From positions 1-64,000 of the forward strand of contig CANFUT010000026.1 of assembly GCA_947450325.1 (NCBI GenBank): 64,000 bases of DNA. The letters are read 5' to 3'. The number at the start of each line of letters is the position of its first letter. The stretch's first letter is position 1. The notes under the pieces are model-generated. The model saw only the letters and a program-made list of their open reading frames with translations. It ran no database searches and was not told the DNA's origin. Shown one piece after another: positions 53,308 to 60,613 of the stretch. Made by a program: the position numbers and the translations under genes. Origin of the DNA: Flavobacteriia bacterium. Its GTDB lineage: Bacteria > Bacteroidota > Bacteroidia > Flavobacteriales_D > Crocinitomicaceae.

Positions 53308-53645
53308 TGGCAAAAAAGAAATTTACCAATGTAGTTTATTCTACCAATCCTAATTTTCAATTTGAAACGGAGGAAGAGGAAACGGTTGATACACTTCCAA
53401 AAAATCAACAAAAATTGTATGTTTCGATAGATAAGAAACAGCGAGCTGGAAAAGAAGTGACTTTAATTGAAGGATTTATTGGTTCCGAGGAAGATTTGAA
53501 AGACTTAGGGAAAACGCTAAAAAGTAAATGTGGTGTTGGCGGAACGGTAAAAGATGGGGAAATTATTATTCAAGGAAATTTCCGCGATAAGGTAATGGAA
53601 TTGTTAGTAAAAGAAGGATATCAAGTTAAAAGAAAGGGTGGATAA
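53307..53645 (+). CDS. SUI1/YciH-family translation factor
   Basis: The 112-residue protein has an eIF1/SUI1 domain (about 35-112): VTLIEGFIG, LKDLGKTLKSKCGVGGTVKDGEIIIQG and the final VMELLVKEGYQVKRKGG, with the basic loop that contacts the ribosome. Bacterial YciH proteins influence start-codon fidelity. It overlaps the GDPD-like gene by one base and is probably translated by coupling. Confidence 0.92.
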   Translation: MAKKKFTNVVYSTNPNFQFETEEEETVDTLPKNQQKLYVSIDKKQRAGKEVTLIEGFIGSEEDLKDLGKTLKSKCGVGGTVKDGEIIIQGNFRDKVMELLVKEGYQVKRKGG

Positions 53646-53648
53646 AAA

Positions 53649-53718
53649 TCCTGATTCCGAAAATAAAACCAAAGGGAAAACCACTAACCCAGGAAATTAT
53701 TTTTTTTCGGAATCAGGA
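53649..53718. repeat. Perfect 15-base inverted repeat with 40-base spacer
   Basis: TCCTGATTCCGAAAA (53649-53663) is exactly complementary to TTTTCGGAATCAGGA (53704-53718). The 40-base spacer contains GGG (53674-53676) and CCC (53688-53690), which could form a small inner stem. The T-run is on the loop side of the right arm, so it is not a normal intrinsic terminator for either strand. It sits 4 bases after SUI1. Confidence 0.75.
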
Positions 53719-53936
53719 AATACTATTTAACAAAACAAAATAATACCGAAAAATCTATAATTCAAAAATAGATTATTTCTCATTTCAACAATTAAATAAT
53801 ATCTTAACTGTTGAATTAATTGATTGACTTGTGTTGTTTTTTAATTAAAAAGAAATAGCGTGTTTAAAAAGAGCAAATTCTGAGATAAAATTTCTTGGTT
53901 TACGCCTCTATTACTATCCATTTCCACTTAAATCTT

Positions 53937-53944
53937 TATATTTG
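53937..53944 (+). promoter_or_regulatory. -7 box (TATATTTG) directly abutting the epimerase start codon
   Basis: TATATTTG-TAT-ATG: the same three-base gap as before the FUSC gene. The predicted first transcribed base is the A of ATG 53948. Confidence 0.5.
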
Positions 53945-53947
53945 TAT

Positions 53948-55822
53948 ATGATTCTTTCAAAATCCAATACACCAAGATGGGTCATAAGCTTATTAGATTT
54001 ATTTATTAGCTTATTTTCGTTGGCATTTGCTTATTTGATTCGATTTGATTTAAAAGCAGATGAAAATTTAATTGCAAATGAATGGGAGATTTTATCCAAA
54101 TCTTTGCCTGTTTATATTATAGTTAAATGGATAGTTTTCAATCTTTTTCAAGTTCACAAAGGTTTAGTTAGACATACTTCTACTGAAGATTTGAAGCGTA
54201 TTTTTTATGCTATTTCAACTTCATCTATTTTGTTTCTGATTTTTGGATTGATTCGTTGGAAATATTTGGACGGATATTTTTTATTTCCGAGTTCAGTGTT
54301 GGTCATGGAGTTTTTGGTTAGTTTTTTCTTGATTATCTCCATGCGGTTTTCTGTAAAACTGATTTATTTAGAATCTATCAAGAACAAGGAAAATAAACAA
54401 CGTGTTTTAATATATGGTGCAGGTGTTTCTGGTTTAATTACTAAACGAACCATTGAAAAAGACAGTCACATCAGTTATGAAATTGTTGGATTTGTAGATG
54501 ATAATCCAAAGTTAAAAGGAACTAGATTGGAGGGAGTCAAGATTTTTCAAGCTTCTCAAATTCGAAAATTGATTAAATCAGAAGGAGTTACAGAATTGAT
54601 TATTGCTATTCAACATCCTAACGAGAACAACAGAAAGGAGGTTGTAGAAATTTGTTTGGAAGAAAAAGTGAAAGTGCAACAAGTTCCGAGTGCAAAAAGC
54701 TGGATCAATGGCGAATTTTCAACCAAACAGATCAATACCATTAGAATTGAAGATTTATTGGGTCGTAAGCCAATTGTATTGAATGCTGATAAGATTGCTG
54801 CTGAATTGAAAGATAAGGTTATTTTGGTAACAGGCGCAGCTGGTTCAATCGGTGTTGGGATTGTAAAGCAAATAGCTGATTACAAACCAAAAACGATTAT
54901 TTTATTGGATCAAGCAGAGTCTCCAATGTATGATTTTCAGAATGAATTAAGGTATCAATTTCCATATTTACATTTCGAAGTAGTTATAGGCGATATTCGC
55001 AATAAAGAACGCATGAATCATTTGTTTGCAACCTATAAACCTGCATTTGTCTATCATGCGGCTGCATACAAACATGTGCCTTTGATGGAAGACAATCCTT
55101 CTGAGGCGGTAATCACCAACATTGGAGGTACGAAAAATTTGGTCGATTTGGCAATTGAATATCAAGTTGAAAAATTTGTGATGATTTCAACCGATAAAGC
55201 GGTGAATCCAACCAATGTAATGGGCGCGTCAAAACGCATTGCAGAAATGTATGCGCAAACTAAGAATGGCGGATTTACCAAGTTTATCACCACAAGATTT
55301 GGTAATGTTTTGGGTTCCAATGGTTCTGTAATTCCATTGTTTAAAAGGCAAATTGAACAAGGAGGACCGATTACAGTCACAGATGTAAATGTCACGCGAT
55401 TTTTCATGACGATTCCTGAAGCATGTCAATTGGTTTTAGAAGCAGGGAACATGGGGAACGGTGGAGAAATTTTTGTTTTTGACATGGGTGAATCTGTGAA
55501 AATCATCGATTTGGCTAAGAAAATGATTCAGTTGAGCGGTTTTGAGGAAGGAAAAGACATCGAAATAAAAGTTACTGGATTGCGACCTGGTGAAAAGCTC
55601 TATGAAGAACTATTAGCATCAGAAGAAAATACCATGTCGACTTATCATCCACAGATTTTGATAGCAAAAGTTCGTTCGATAAGTGACGATGTGGTGACAG
55701 AAATTGAAAATTTGATTCAACTATTTCAGCAGCAGGACAATGAAGTGATTGTTTCAAAAATGAAATCACTCGTTCCTGAGTTCATTAGCAACAATTCAGA
55801 ATATTCTAAATTAGACAAATGA
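53948..55822 (+). CDS. Nucleotide-sugar 4,6-dehydratase/epimerase (PglF/CapD/WbpM-like)
   Basis: The protein has 624 residues. Four N-terminal membrane helices (about 10-130), a first Rossmann-like domain (about 148-260; VLIYGAGVSGLITKR) and a C-terminal SDR domain (about 285-590). In the SDR domain are VTGAAGSIGVGIV, DIRNKERM, the catalytic STDKAVNPTNVMGASKR, and FGNVLGSNGSVIP. These enzymes convert UDP-GlcNAc to the 4-keto-6-deoxy sugar used in surface polysaccharide and glycoprotein glycans. The family N-terminus NTPRWVISLLDL confirms ATG 53948, which lies at the expected transcription start of its promoter box. The thioesterase gene overlaps it by 4 bases. Confidence 0.94.
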   Translation: MILSKSNTPRWVISLLDLFISLFSLAFAYLIRFDLKADENLIANEWEILSKSLPVYIIVKWIVFNLFQVHKGLVRHTSTEDLKRIFYAISTSSILFLIFGLIRWKYLDGYFLFPSSVLVMEFLVSFFLIISMRFSVKLIYLESIKNKENKQRVLIYGAGVSGLITKRTIEKDSHISYEIVGFVDDNPKLKGTRLEGVKIFQASQIRKLIKSEGVTELIIAIQHPNENNRKEVVEICLEEKVKVQQVPSAKSWINGEFSTKQINTIRIEDLLGRKPIVLNADKIAAELKDKVILVTGAAGSIGVGIVKQIADYKPKTIILLDQAESPMYDFQNELRYQFPYLHFEVVIGDIRNKERMNHLFATYKPAFVYHAAAYKHVPLMEDNPSEAVITNIGGTKNLVDLAIEYQVEKFVMISTDKAVNPTNVMGASKRIAEMYAQTKNGGFTKFITTRFGNVLGSNGSVIPLFKRQIEQGGPITVTDVNVTRFFMTIPEACQLVLEAGNMGNGGEIFVFDMGESVKIIDLAKKMIQLSGFEEGKDIEIKVTGLRPGEKLYEELLASEENTMSTYHPQILIAKVRSISDDVVTEIENLIQLFQQQDNEVIVSKMKSLVPEFISNNSEYSKLDK

Positions 55823-56217
55823 AAATTGAACCAGCAAAAATTCAAGTAAGATTCAGTGATTGCGACATGATGGGACATGTTAACAATGCCGTTTATTTGA
55901 GTTATTTTGAAATGGCTAGGATTTATTATTTTGGAATACTTTTAGCTAAGGATAGAGATTGGAAAAAAGAGGGAGTTTTACTTAGAAAAAATGAAGTTGA
56001 ATATTTGAAACCAGTTTTGTTGCATGATGTACCTGAAATTTCTGTTTTTTTAGATCACATCGGAAATAAAAGTTTTTCAGTAGCGTATGAGTTGAAAGTG
56101 AATGGTGAATTGAGAACCATTGGTAAATCTGTTTTGGTTTGTTACAATTCGATTGAAAATAAAACGTTTGAAGTCTCAGATGAATTGCGTTATGCTTTAG
56201 AGAAAATTAGAAAATAA
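55819..56217 (+). CDS. Acyl-CoA thioesterase, hotdog fold (YbgC/4HBT-like)
   Basis: The protein has 132 residues. The active-site motif FSDCDMMGHVNNAVYLSYFEMAR matches the YbgC/4-hydroxybenzoyl-CoA thioesterase pattern DxDxxGHVNN, with the Asp as catalytic acid. It hydrolyses a short- or medium-chain acyl-CoA; the natural substrate is unknown. It overlaps the epimerase gene by 4 bases (ATGA), so it is translated from that message. No sign of a membrane segment. Confidence 0.9.
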   Translation: MKIEPAKIQVRFSDCDMMGHVNNAVYLSYFEMARIYYFGILLAKDRDWKKEGVLLRKNEVEYLKPVLLHDVPEISVFLDHIGNKSFSVAYELKVNGELRTIGKSVLVCYNSIENKTFEVSDELRYALEKIRK

Positions 56218-56233
56218 TATTAAAATTCAAGTT

Positions 56234-57289
56234 ATGAATATTTGTAAATTTTTTATTGTAATTGTTTTAGGGTTTTGTTCAACTTTAGTATTTGCTCAGC
56301 CAGAAGTTAATGGGGTAATAACCAAAAAGGCGAAGTGTTACGAAAAAGCAGATGCTCAAAAAAACAAGAAATTTGTGGATTGGGAATGCGGTAAAATTGC
56401 TGGAATTGTAGATTGTAATGAAAAATTGGAATTTGACGAAGGTAGCAACACCATTTTCTCAGCTTCATCAGGATCTCCATTTACTGGAAGATGTGAAACT
56501 TGCCACCAAAATGGGATTCTAGAGCGACGAATAACTTTTATGAATGGTAAGGAAGATGGAGCAGATACGACGTACTATGAAACTGGTTGCCTGATGGTGA
56601 TGAGAAATCATATTCTTGGGAAAGAAAATGGTAAATGGACATTTTTCTACGACAGTACAAATTACGTTGCTTGGGAAATGAACTATCAGTTAGGTCAAAA
56701 GCACGGGAGACAGTTGTTTTTTGGTCCTAAAGGAGATACTACTCTAGAAGAGAATTATAACAATGGAGTTTTGAACGGTGTGAAAAAAACATATTTCAAA
56801 AATGGTCAATTGGAAAAGGAAGTACATTATCGACAAGGAATTTTAGATGGTCCTTTTATCATATACAACAAGGAAGGAAAATTGATTCAGAATAGCAATT
56901 ACAAACAAGGCAAAAGAAATGGCGTTTTTACTTACTATTATGACGATGGAACTTTGTTGAGAACTGAAAATTGGATTTACGATGTCAAAAGTGGGGAATT
57001 TAAAACACTTTATTATCAGGGAGATATCCAAAAAATAGAGAATTACAAAAAAGGGTTGAAAGAAGGTTGGTTTGAAGAGCGAGATTCAGATAAAGTTGTT
57101 AGGCGCAGAACTTTATACAAGAAAGATGTTGTAATTGAAGAGCATATTTTTGACTACGAAGGGAAAGAAATCAGCACTTTTGGAGGCGAAGCTAAAAAAG
57201 GAGCAGAGGACGATGCAATGCCAGCTGAATCAAAGAAAAAGAAACCGAAAAAAGAGAACAAAAAAGAGAATAAAGAGAAAAAACAATAA
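56234..57289 (+). CDS. Exported MORN-repeat (YwqK-like) protein
   Basis: The protein has 351 residues with a signal peptide (1-21, ending FAQ). Residues 75-305 form a row of MORN/YwqK-type repeats of about 23 residues (GKENGKWTFFYD, GQKHGRQLFFG, GVLNGVKKTYFKNGQLE, GKRNGVFTYYYDDGTL, GLKEGWFEE). The N-terminal part has six cysteines, including CETCHQNG. The last 25 residues are almost only Lys, Glu and Asn. It is probably periplasmic or surface located and protein binding. The name antitoxin often given to YwqK repeats has no support here. Confidence 0.82.
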   Translation: MNICKFFIVIVLGFCSTLVFAQPEVNGVITKKAKCYEKADAQKNKKFVDWECGKIAGIVDCNEKLEFDEGSNTIFSASSGSPFTGRCETCHQNGILERRITFMNGKEDGADTTYYETGCLMVMRNHILGKENGKWTFFYDSTNYVAWEMNYQLGQKHGRQLFFGPKGDTTLEENYNNGVLNGVKKTYFKNGQLEKEVHYRQGILDGPFIIYNKEGKLIQNSNYKQGKRNGVFTYYYDDGTLLRTENWIYDVKSGEFKTLYYQGDIQKIENYKKGLKEGWFEERDSDKVVRRRTLYKKDVVIEEHIFDYEGKEISTFGGEAKKGAEDDAMPAESKKKKPKKENKKENKEKKQ

Positions 57290-57290
57290 T

Positions 57291-58271
57291 CTATAAATTT
57301 CTCATCACGTTTAAAAGTGTTTGACTTTTATTTTCCGTTTCTTCCCATTCCATTTCTGGAATTGATTGTGCCGTGAATCCGCCTCCGATGTACAGGTAGG
57401 TGTTCTTTTCTTGAATTTGAGCACATCTCAAATTCACAAATAATCGGGTCGTATTTTCAGAAATCAAACCAATCATTCCGGTATAAAGTCCACGGTTGTG
57501 GGTTTCTAATGTTTTGATTAGAGCTATTGCTTCCGTTCTCGGTAAACCACTTACTGCTGGAGTTGGATGTAATTTATAGGCAATATCTAAGGGTGAAATA
57601 TTTGAAATTTGTGCACAGATATCCGTTCTCAAATGTTCAATTGGACCTGCTTCAAAATCATAAGGTCCGATTATTTCAAGACTATCGACTTGCATTTTTT
57701 TGAGTTCATCTGCAATGAAATCTGTAACTAATTCTTGTTCAATTATTTCTTTTTCAGTCCATTCGATGTTTGCATTCACTTTTTTTGTTCCTGCAAGTGA
57801 CATCGTGAAAAGGTATTCGTCATGGGCCTCTAGAAGTACTTCTGGACTCGCGCCAACCCAAGTTCCGATAAGATTTCCTGAAATCAAATAGACCAAAGCG
57901 TTTGGATATTTTTCGCACAATTCATTGAAAAGTTGCAATGTTTTGCTGGTGTCAAAAAGTATAGTTTTAATTCTTGAGAATACAGCTTTTCCCAATTGCA
58001 ATTGTTGGATACAATTTAGAAATGAAGTTGCTTGGTTGAGGTATTCATTTTTGGTGAAAACGTATGGTTTATTTGTATCGAAATGAATTTCAAAGTCTTT
58101 AGTTTCTGAACTTTCCCTGAAAATATAGCAGTTTTCTTTTAAGAAATCAGTAAAAATGAAACCATCTTTCAAATTATCAAAAGCTGATTTTTCTAAAATA
58201 CCTTCAAGTTGAACGATTTCACTTCCAGGATATCTATAAAATAAATAATCTTTTGAGATTGGATTTTCCAT
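57291..58271 (-). CDS. menF: Isochorismate synthase
   Basis: The 326-residue chorismate-utilising enzyme commits chorismate to menaquinone. Motifs of the ADC/MenF fold are SLAGTKKVNANIEWT, EIIEQELVTDFI, HLRTDICAQI, LHPTPAVSGLPRTEAI, RGLYTGMIGL and the final YIGGGFTAQS, with the Glu and Lys of the active site. It is on the short side, as usual in Bacteroidota. It follows menI by one base on the same strand. The best alternative, anthranilate or aminodeoxychorismate synthase, is less likely because of HPTPAVSG and the menI partner. Confidence 0.92.
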   Translation of the reverse strand: MENPISKDYLFYRYPGSEIVQLEGILEKSAFDNLKDGFIFTDFLKENCYIFRESSETKDFEIHFDTNKPYVFTKNEYLNQATSFLNCIQQLQLGKAVFSRIKTILFDTSKTLQLFNELCEKYPNALVYLISGNLIGTWVGASPEVLLEAHDEYLFTMSLAGTKKVNANIEWTEKEIIEQELVTDFIADELKKMQVDSLEIIGPYDFEAGPIEHLRTDICAQISNISPLDIAYKLHPTPAVSGLPRTEAIALIKTLETHNRGLYTGMIGLISENTTRLFVNLRCAQIQEKNTYLYIGGGFTAQSIPEMEWEETENKSQTLLNVMRNL

Positions 58272-58272
58272 C

Positions 58273-58692
58273 TTATTTCTGAACGATCATTACAGTTAAT
58301 CTTCCTGTACAAATTAATTTTTCCGTTTCAACACTGAAAATATCAACTTGCCAAACGTGCGTTCTTTTTCCTGTGTGAACAATTTTTCCAATCGCTTTTA
58401 CAAGACCAGATTTTACGCCACCAATGTGGTTCGCGTTTATTTCCAATCCAACGGGGAATTCATTTTGAAGGTCACAAAGTAGGGCAGAACCAATAGAACC
58501 GATGCTTTCAATCAAAACAGCACTCGCTCCACCATGAAGTAAACCCATAGGTTGATGTGTTCGGTGATCAACAGGCATTGTCGCAACGACATAATCTTCG
58601 CCAACTTCAACGCATTGAATGTCTAGCAATTCCATCATCGTATTGCGATTCATCGCGTTGATTTTTGTCAAATCGGTTGTATTCCATTTCAT
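58273..58692 (-). CDS. menI: 1,4-dihydroxy-2-naphthoyl-CoA hydrolase (hotdog thioesterase)
   Basis: The hotdog-fold thioesterase has 139 residues. The segment ATMPVDHRTHQPMGLLHGGASAVLIESIGS closely follows the E. coli YdiI/MenI sequence pattern, including the HGG and Glu of the active site. It cleaves DHNA-CoA in menaquinone synthesis, and its position directly upstream of menF supports that. PaaI-like thioesterase is the general alternative. Confidence 0.88.
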   Translation of the reverse strand: MKWNTTDLTKINAMNRNTMMELLDIQCVEVGEDYVVATMPVDHRTHQPMGLLHGGASAVLIESIGSIGSALLCDLQNEFPVGLEINANHIGGVKSGLVKAIGKIVHTGKRTHVWQVDIFSVETEKLICTGRLTVMIVQK

Positions 58693-58800
58693 GGTGTAAA
58701 ATTAAGGAAATGTTTGTAAGGAATTGTAATGTTTTGAAAATGAATTTCTATGGAATACTGTAAAATAAGGTATTTAAGTGATTCTAACGGATAAAAATAC

Positions 58801-59703
58801 TTATTCTCTTGGTTTCCCTCCAAAACGATAAACTATATTTACAGCAGCTTGAAATCCTATTTGTTTACCTACATATCTTTCCAGTTTTCCGTTGGAATAA
58901 AGTGAATAGTATGTATTTAAACTATTGAAATTTAGTCCTGCTTCAGTATTTATTTGTACATATCTAGAAAAATTGAATTGGAATCCTCCATTAAGAGCTA
59001 CTCTAAAATAGGTTCTAGCTGGGGCTGGAAAATAAAATGTTGTTGATGTCACATAATTACCGTAATCAATGACACCTTTATTACGGCCAAAATAAACTCC
59101 AGGTAAAAGATATGGGGTAATTCTTTGGTTGTCACCTTGCATGATTGAAACTTCTGCTCCACTTTCAAAAATGAGTTCTCTATTATAGTGCCAAGAATAG
59201 CCATTGTTATAATTAAAATTTGTATCCTTTAATTGTCCAAAACCTATTCTCACCGGCAAGCGAATACCTATTTTATCATTCAAATTGTATTGAAAAAATA
59301 AACTTTGGTTATAATTGGATGAAATAGTCCGTCGAAATCGATAACCAGCTCCAGATAGTGGGGAAAGCAAATTTACTCCTAAAGAAAATTTGCTGTATTC
59401 ATAGGTGCTTGGATCTTGAAATGTGCTTTTTGATTTGGATTTTTTTTTGTTTTCTGGTTCAGGCGAACCAATTTGATTTATTGGATTACCATTTTCAATA
59501 TTAGAGTGATTTGAATAAGATTTTAGGGAGCTTATATTTCTTATTTCTTCTTTTTCACCAATTTTATAGTGTAAAATACCGGATTGCATATCAACATTAA
59601 GTAACTGAATTACTTTAAAATCTCCGCTAAAAAAAAACAAAGTATCTTGTGCTTCAACTGATTTGATAATAAATAAGGATAAAAAAAGAAAAATAGTTTT
59701 CAT
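58801..59703 (-). CDS. Outer-membrane beta-barrel protein, paralogue of the upstream gene
   Basis: The protein has 300 residues with a signal peptide (1-19, ending EAQ). Residues 20-65 form a small beta domain (DTLFFFSGDFKVIQLLNVD, ILHYKIGEKEEIRNISSLKSY). The rest (about 100-300) is a barrel-like series of strands (YGKFSLGVNLLSPLSG-type, NLNDKIGIRLPVRIGFGQ, PYLLPGVYFGRN, GFQFNFSRYVQIN) and ends YRFGGKPRE. It shares this order and many identities with the 285-residue product of 59726-60583, so the two arose by tandem duplication. The function is unknown. Confidence 0.8.
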   Translation of the reverse strand: MKTIFLFLSLFIIKSVEAQDTLFFFSGDFKVIQLLNVDMQSGILHYKIGEKEEIRNISSLKSYSNHSNIENGNPINQIGSPEPENKKKSKSKSTFQDPSTYEYSKFSLGVNLLSPLSGAGYRFRRTISSNYNQSLFFQYNLNDKIGIRLPVRIGFGQLKDTNFNYNNGYSWHYNRELIFESGAEVSIMQGDNQRITPYLLPGVYFGRNKGVIDYGNYVTSTTFYFPAPARTYFRVALNGGFQFNFSRYVQINTEAGLNFNSLNTYYSLYSNGKLERYVGKQIGFQAAVNIVYRFGGKPRE

Positions 59704-59725
59704 TGAAATATTTTTTAGTTTGGTA

Positions 59726-60583
59726 TCATTCTCTCTTTTTACCGTTAAATCGGTAAACAAGATTAATTGCTGCTTGAAAAGTAATTCTGTTTTCAACTGC
59801 ATAAGGTTTATAGTACCATGTATAAATGTTGTTATAGTTTATTCCGCCTTCAAAACTCATTTGAATAGTTTTGTTAAGATTAATTTGGATTCCTGAATTT
59901 ATTGCTAATCTAAAATAACTGCGTTTTGGACCTAAATAAGCTGTGCTAAAATTAAAATTTGTATCGTTGTAAATAGTTCTAATATTTTCAACTTGACCAA
60001 AATAAAAGCCCGGACTTACATAAAAACTACTGTAGGAATCGTCATTTTGAATAAAAATTGGTTCAATTCCTGTTTCAAAAGCGAGTGATTTGAAAATTTC
60101 CGTATTGTTTTTGATTTTAGATTTGGTGAATTGATCAAATCCTATTCTTACAGGAACTCTAATACCAAGTTTTTTTGTGAAAATATATTGACAGAATAAA
60201 TGTTGATTGTAATTGGTTGCAATATTTATTTGACTTGGTATCTTTAACGCAGTTAAAGGAGATAAAAGATTAATTCCAATTGAAAATTTACCATAGTCAT
60301 ATTCACTCAAGTTGATTTCTTCCATCATTTTTTCCTTTTCTTTGTTATCATTTTGAATGATAAATTTTGTTTGAAAATCATTTGAATGGTTTGTATAAGA
60401 TATTAAAGAACTAATTGCTCGCACTTCAGTTTTTCCTTCAATTTTATAATGAATTAATCCAGCTAATTTATCAATTGAAATAATCTCAACAGCTCTAATT
60501 TCTCCTGAAGGAAAGAACAAAGTGTCTTGAGTAAATGCAGGAAACGCACTGAAAAATAAAATGATAGAAAGAAATGATTTCAT
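59726..60583 (-). CDS. Outer-membrane beta-barrel protein, first copy of the tandem pair
   Basis: The protein has 285 residues with a signal peptide (1-18, ending FTQ). The same short N-terminal domain (DTLFFPSGEIRAVEIISID, LIHYKIEGKTEVRAISSLISY) and barrel (KFSIGINLLSPLTA, KKLGIRVPVRIGFDQ, FYVSPGFYFGQ) as its neighbour; it ends YRFNGKKRE. The start is ATG 60583 rather than the TTG nine bases upstream. It lies 30 bases after the lipoprotein gene and 22 before its paralogue, so all are one unit. Confidence 0.8.
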   Translation of the reverse strand: MKSFLSIILFFSAFPAFTQDTLFFPSGEIRAVEIISIDKLAGLIHYKIEGKTEVRAISSLISYTNHSNDFQTKFIIQNDNKEKEKMMEEINLSEYDYGKFSIGINLLSPLTALKIPSQINIATNYNQHLFCQYIFTKKLGIRVPVRIGFDQFTKSKIKNNTEIFKSLAFETGIEPIFIQNDDSYSSFYVSPGFYFGQVENIRTIYNDTNFNFSTAYLGPKRSYFRLAINSGIQINLNKTIQMSFEGGINYNNIYTWYYKPYAVENRITFQAAINLVYRFNGKKRE

Positions 60584-60613
60584 CGAGTTCAAGATTTTAA
60601 ATTTCTTTAAAAA

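Larger units (their letters stand above)
53646..53947. other. 302-base intergenic stretch with several inverted repeats
   Basis: No coding frame is convincing here. It holds the 15-base inverted repeat described separately (53649-53718), a second short hairpin AATCTAT/ATAGATT (53752-53758 with 53768-53774, 9-base loop), a third pair TTCAACA/TGTTGAA (53784-53790 with 53809-53815), an A/T-rich tract, and finally the promoter box of the epimerase gene (53937-53944). Confidence 0.6.

Noticed and set aside
53649-53718. Inverted repeat as an intrinsic terminator of SUI1
   Set aside because: The T-run is before the right arm, not after it, and the loop is 40 bases; it does not fit the terminator pattern.
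56234-57289. MORN/YwqK protein as a toxin-antitoxin component
   Set aside because: The label comes from database naming; the protein is exported and no toxin-like partner is adjacent.
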